Under the pieces are notes generated by a model that searched no databases, was not told the origin of the DNA, and saw only the letters and a program-made list of their open reading frames with translations. The position numbers were made by a program, and so were the translations under genes. From contig JAHALF010000007.1 in assembly GCA_018371275.1 (NCBI GenBank), positions 26,750 to 90,749 of the forward strand: a stretch of 64,000 bases of DNA, given 5' to 3'. Positions 62,160 to 64,000 of this stretch are shown here, one piece after another. The DNA comes from Clostridiales bacterium. Lineage in GTDB: Bacteria > Bacillota > Clostridia > Lachnospirales > CAG-274. Position 1 is the first letter of the stretch. Each line of letters begins with the position of its first letter.

Positions 62160-63221
62160 TTACCTCCATTTTGGTAATACATTTTCATTTTGTAAGGCTT
62201 TAATTATAACCATTAAAATAGGCCCTATTATAAATCCAAAAGCACCAAATATTTGAAGCCCTACATATATAGACATTAATGTTGCTAAAGGATGGATACC
62301 TATTTGTTTTCCTAATATTCTTGGTTCTACTAGTTGTCTTGTAACAAGAATAACTACATATATAATAATAAGTCCTGTAGCTAATCCATAATTTTGTGTA
62401 ATAACATTGTATAATGCCCAAGGCCAAAGGATAAATCCACTGCCAAAAACAGGTAATGCGTCTATAATGCCTATAACAACAGCTATAAATAGGGCATAAG
62501 GAGCATTTAATATTAATAGCCCTATAAAACATATAGTAGCTATTAAACACATTATTATAAGTTGGGCGCGGATATAACCAAATACAGCATCACCTATGCC
62601 AGATTTTACTATGCCAAACTTATCAGAATATTTTTTGGGTAATTGTTTAATAATAAATTTTTGTATATTTTCTTTATCTATAAGCATTAAATAACAAGAT
62701 ATTATACTTATTATTGTTATCATAAGAGCATTTGGAACTTTTTTAATAACTTTAATAGAAGTATTTTTTAAGCCATTTCCTAAAAATTCACCTATTATAG
62801 ATGAAAAATTATCAAAAAAATTGATGAGGGCTTTTTCTAAACCATCTGGGAGTATTGTCATTAAGCCTTTAACATTTTCATTTATTTCATCAAATGTAGT
62901 TTTTATAGAGTTAACATAATAGGGTAAATCTTTTATAAATTCTTTTCCTTCTTTTACTATTTGTCCTATAACTCCAACACCTAAAAATACAACTAAAAAT
63001 ATTAATGTTGCTATACATAATATACTGCTAAGAGGCTTAGGTATTTTATACCTATTATTTAATATTTTAAAAAGGGGATATAAAACAATACATAAAATAT
63101 ATCCTATTATAAAAGGTAAAAATAGTCCTCCTATATAATTTAAAAATAAATATATAAATACTAAAAATAAAATTAATCTAATTATTTTTAAAACTGTATT
63201 TTTATTATCTGAAAAATACAT
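62160..63221 (-). CDS. ytvI: AI-2E family membrane protein, sporulation protein YtvI type
   Basis: A 353-residue multi-pass protein with eight or so helices and the family C-terminal motif RQLVEPRILGKQIGIHPLATL. The YtvI subgroup is produced during endospore formation under sigma-E or sigma-G control; its role is unclear. It is a second AI-2E member in the window. The ATG at 63221 is used because a GTG at 63230 overlaps the ribosome site GGGGTGATAATA. It is divergent from the cotJ operon, which fits a sporulation role. Confidence 0.85.
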   Translation of the reverse strand: MYFSDNKNTVLKIIRLILFLVFIYLFLNYIGGLFLPFIIGYILCIVLYPLFKILNNRYKIPKPLSSILCIATLIFLVVFLGVGVIGQIVKEGKEFIKDLPYYVNSIKTTFDEINENVKGLMTILPDGLEKALINFFDNFSSIIGEFLGNGLKNTSIKVIKKVPNALMITIISIISCYLMLIDKENIQKFIIKQLPKKYSDKFGIVKSGIGDAVFGYIRAQLIIMCLIATICFIGLLILNAPYALFIAVVIGIIDALPVFGSGFILWPWALYNVITQNYGLATGLIIIYVVILVTRQLVEPRILGKQIGIHPLATLMSIYVGLQIFGAFGFIIGPILMVIIKALQNENVLPKWR

Positions 63222-63324
63222 TATTATCACCCCTTTTATTTTAATAATTATAAGGTATAACTTTTTATATTAAAAGTCAATAGTTATTTATTTTATATTG
63301 TAACATTTTTTATTAATCTGAATA

Positions 63325-63351
63325 ATATAAAATTAGGTTGGAACATAACCT
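63325..63351 (+). promoter_or_regulatory. Tentative sporulation (sigma-E-like) promoter of cotJ
   Basis: ATATAA (63325-63330) and CATAACCT (63344-63351) with a 13-bp gap roughly recall sigma-E elements. An AGGTT/AACCT dyad (63335-63351) overlaps. No good sigma-A promoter is seen. Weak match. Confidence 0.3.
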
Positions 63352-63377
63352 ATTACAAATATAAAGGAGGTTTTACT

Positions 63378-63602
63378 ATGAACTGTGGTTGCAATCAAAA
63401 TACAGAGTGTATTCCTTATGAGGAATATATAAAAGTGGTTAGGCTAGCAAGAGCTTATGTTCCTTTTCAAAGTCTTTGTAGCATATATGACCAAAACGAA
63501 TCTATGATTAAAGGGACTATTTTTCCAGAGTTAGCAAGTCCTTATTGTGAAGAAGATAGAAATATTATGAGAGAAGATAACCCTTGTTTTAAAGAGTATT
63601 AA
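63378..63602 (+). CDS. cotJA: Spore coat-associated protein CotJA
   Basis: A 74-residue protein with the CotJA core LARAYVPFQSL and the following GTIFPELASPY segment, flanked by six cysteines in total (two in the N-terminal MNCGCNQN). It is needed with CotJC for the spore coat in B. subtilis and C. difficile. The ATG follows AAAGGAGG. First gene of cotJABC. Confidence 0.93.
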   Translation: MNCGCNQNTECIPYEEYIKVVRLARAYVPFQSLCSIYDQNESMIKGTIFPELASPYCEEDRNIMREDNPCFKEY

Positions 63603-63626
63603 GAGGTTGTTATAGGAGGTGTAAAA

Positions 63627-63905
63627 ATGGAAAGAGAAGAAGTTTTAAAAAATCTTACAGCCCTTGACTTTATGGCTGTTGATATGGCTTTATATCTAGA
63701 TACTCACCCTCACGATAGAGAAGGTATAGCCATATATAATGAAATTTTAAGAGAGGCAGATAATATTCGTTCTATTTATGAGAAAAAATTTGGACCTTTA
63801 TGTTCTTATCGTTCAGTTTCTAATTGTGAACATTTTAAATGGGTTGATAATCCTTGGCCTTGGCAAGAGTGCTTTAATTATAAATTGAAAGGAGAAATAT
63901 GCTAA
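63627..63905 (+). CDS. cotJB: Spore coat protein CotJB
   Basis: A 92-residue protein with the CotJB signatures FMAVDMALYLDTHPHD and WPWQE. It is predicted to be helical and probably assembles with CotJA and CotJC. It lies 24 bases after cotJA with AGGAGGTG, and its stop is 1 base before the cotJC start. Confidence 0.93.
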   Translation: MEREEVLKNLTALDFMAVDMALYLDTHPHDREGIAIYNEILREADNIRSIYEKKFGPLCSYRSVSNCEHFKWVDNPWPWQECFNYKLKGEIC

Positions 63906-63906
63906 T

Positions 63907-64000
63907 ATGTGGATATATGAAAAAAAATTAGAGTTTCCTGTAAAGATTAAAAATAAAAACCCTCAACTTGCTAAATTAATTTTAACTCAATATGGAGGAC
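63907..64000 (+). CDS. cotJC: Spore coat protein CotJC, manganese-catalase family (N-terminal fragment)
   Basis: Starts MWIYEKKLEFPVKI and continues to the window edge (31 residues, with LAKLILTQYGG). This is the CotJC N-terminus; the full protein is a manganese-catalase-fold coat protein of about 190 residues that may protect the spore from peroxide. AAAGGAG lies in the cotJB end. Confidence 0.9.
   Translation, partial: MWIYEKKLEFPVKIKNKNPQLAKLILTQYGG

Noticed and set aside
63320..63351. Strong sigma-E promoter for cotJABC
   Set aside because: The -10 resembles the consensus but the best -35 is poorly placed. Kept only as a low-confidence feature.

Overview
The window is very A+T-rich (roughly 28% G+C by eye). 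Its genes are tightly packed, with strong AGGAGG-type ribosome sites and frequent TTG and GTG starts. It carries endospore genes (spoVG, ytvI, cotJABC), a chemotaxis receptor and CheV, and a large Gram-positive-type SRP RNA. This points to a spore-forming, probably motile, fermentative member of the Clostridia. I cannot name the genus; a Lachnospirales-like lineage is a guess. Nothing looks like a prophage, insertion sequence or CRISPR array. The DNA reads as ordinary chromosome with several poorly described accessory loci.

Layout. 1-5.2 kb: a gene tail, a TSCPD-domain protein, murC (minus), then spoVG behind a long structured leader, hflX and a lipoprotein. 5.2-12.5 kb: a cation/proton antiporter, a Spx/ArsC-like protein, a peptidase cluster (pepP, DUF2161, methionine aminopeptidase with a SEC-C zinc motif), a sugar O-acetyltransferase and two tandem alpha/beta hydrolases. 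12.5-14.7 kb: a Cys/Gly/Asn-rich small protein divergent from an ECF sigma factor, a small membrane protein and a zinc-ribbon membrane protein. 14.7-18.2 kb: a polar amino-acid ABC transporter (minus) and an NsrR-like regulator divergent from a single-domain globin. 18.2-25.7 kb: a secreted nuclease-fold protein with six helix-hairpin-helix repeats, divergent from a four-gene envelope operon (parvulin-like foldase, MacB-type ATPase, membrane-anchored Ig-like protein, MacB-type permease). 25.7-30.4 kb: SRP RNA, tadA, an AI-2E transporter that appears to start at an AUA codon, a CPBP protease and cheV. 30.6-36.6 kb: asnB, a HIT protein, rplJL with an L10 leader, and a poly-HAMP chemoreceptor. 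36.7-37.45 kb: six tRNA genes, including a tandem duplication of a Gly-Gln pair. 37.5-42.9 kb: an orphan gene, two peptidases and cstA. 42.9-55.7 kb: a long minus-strand run, rpmH-rnpA-yidD-yidC-jag-mnmE-mnmG-orf-rsmG-noc/parB-GNAT-pth-mfd. This is the classic origin-flanking order, but dnaA does not follow rpmH. 55.8-64 kb: a MATE exporter with a divergent MerR regulator and a textbook MerR operator, gapN, an FMN riboswitch with ribU, a glyoxalase-like protein, a PLP decarboxylase, ytvI and the start of cotJABC.

Many transcription units have a near-perfect sigma-A promoter with exactly 17 bp between -35 and -10 (murC, spoVG, antiporter, Spx-like, globin, foldase operon, SRP RNA, both tRNA units, rplJ, rpmH, gapN, ribU). 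Convergent units are separated by long perfect hairpins that can work in both directions. The least-explained items are the secreted nuclease/HhH protein, the foldase/MacB/Ig operon, the ECF sigma locus beside a cysteine-rich repeat protein, the spoVG leader RNA and the AUA-initiated transporter gene.
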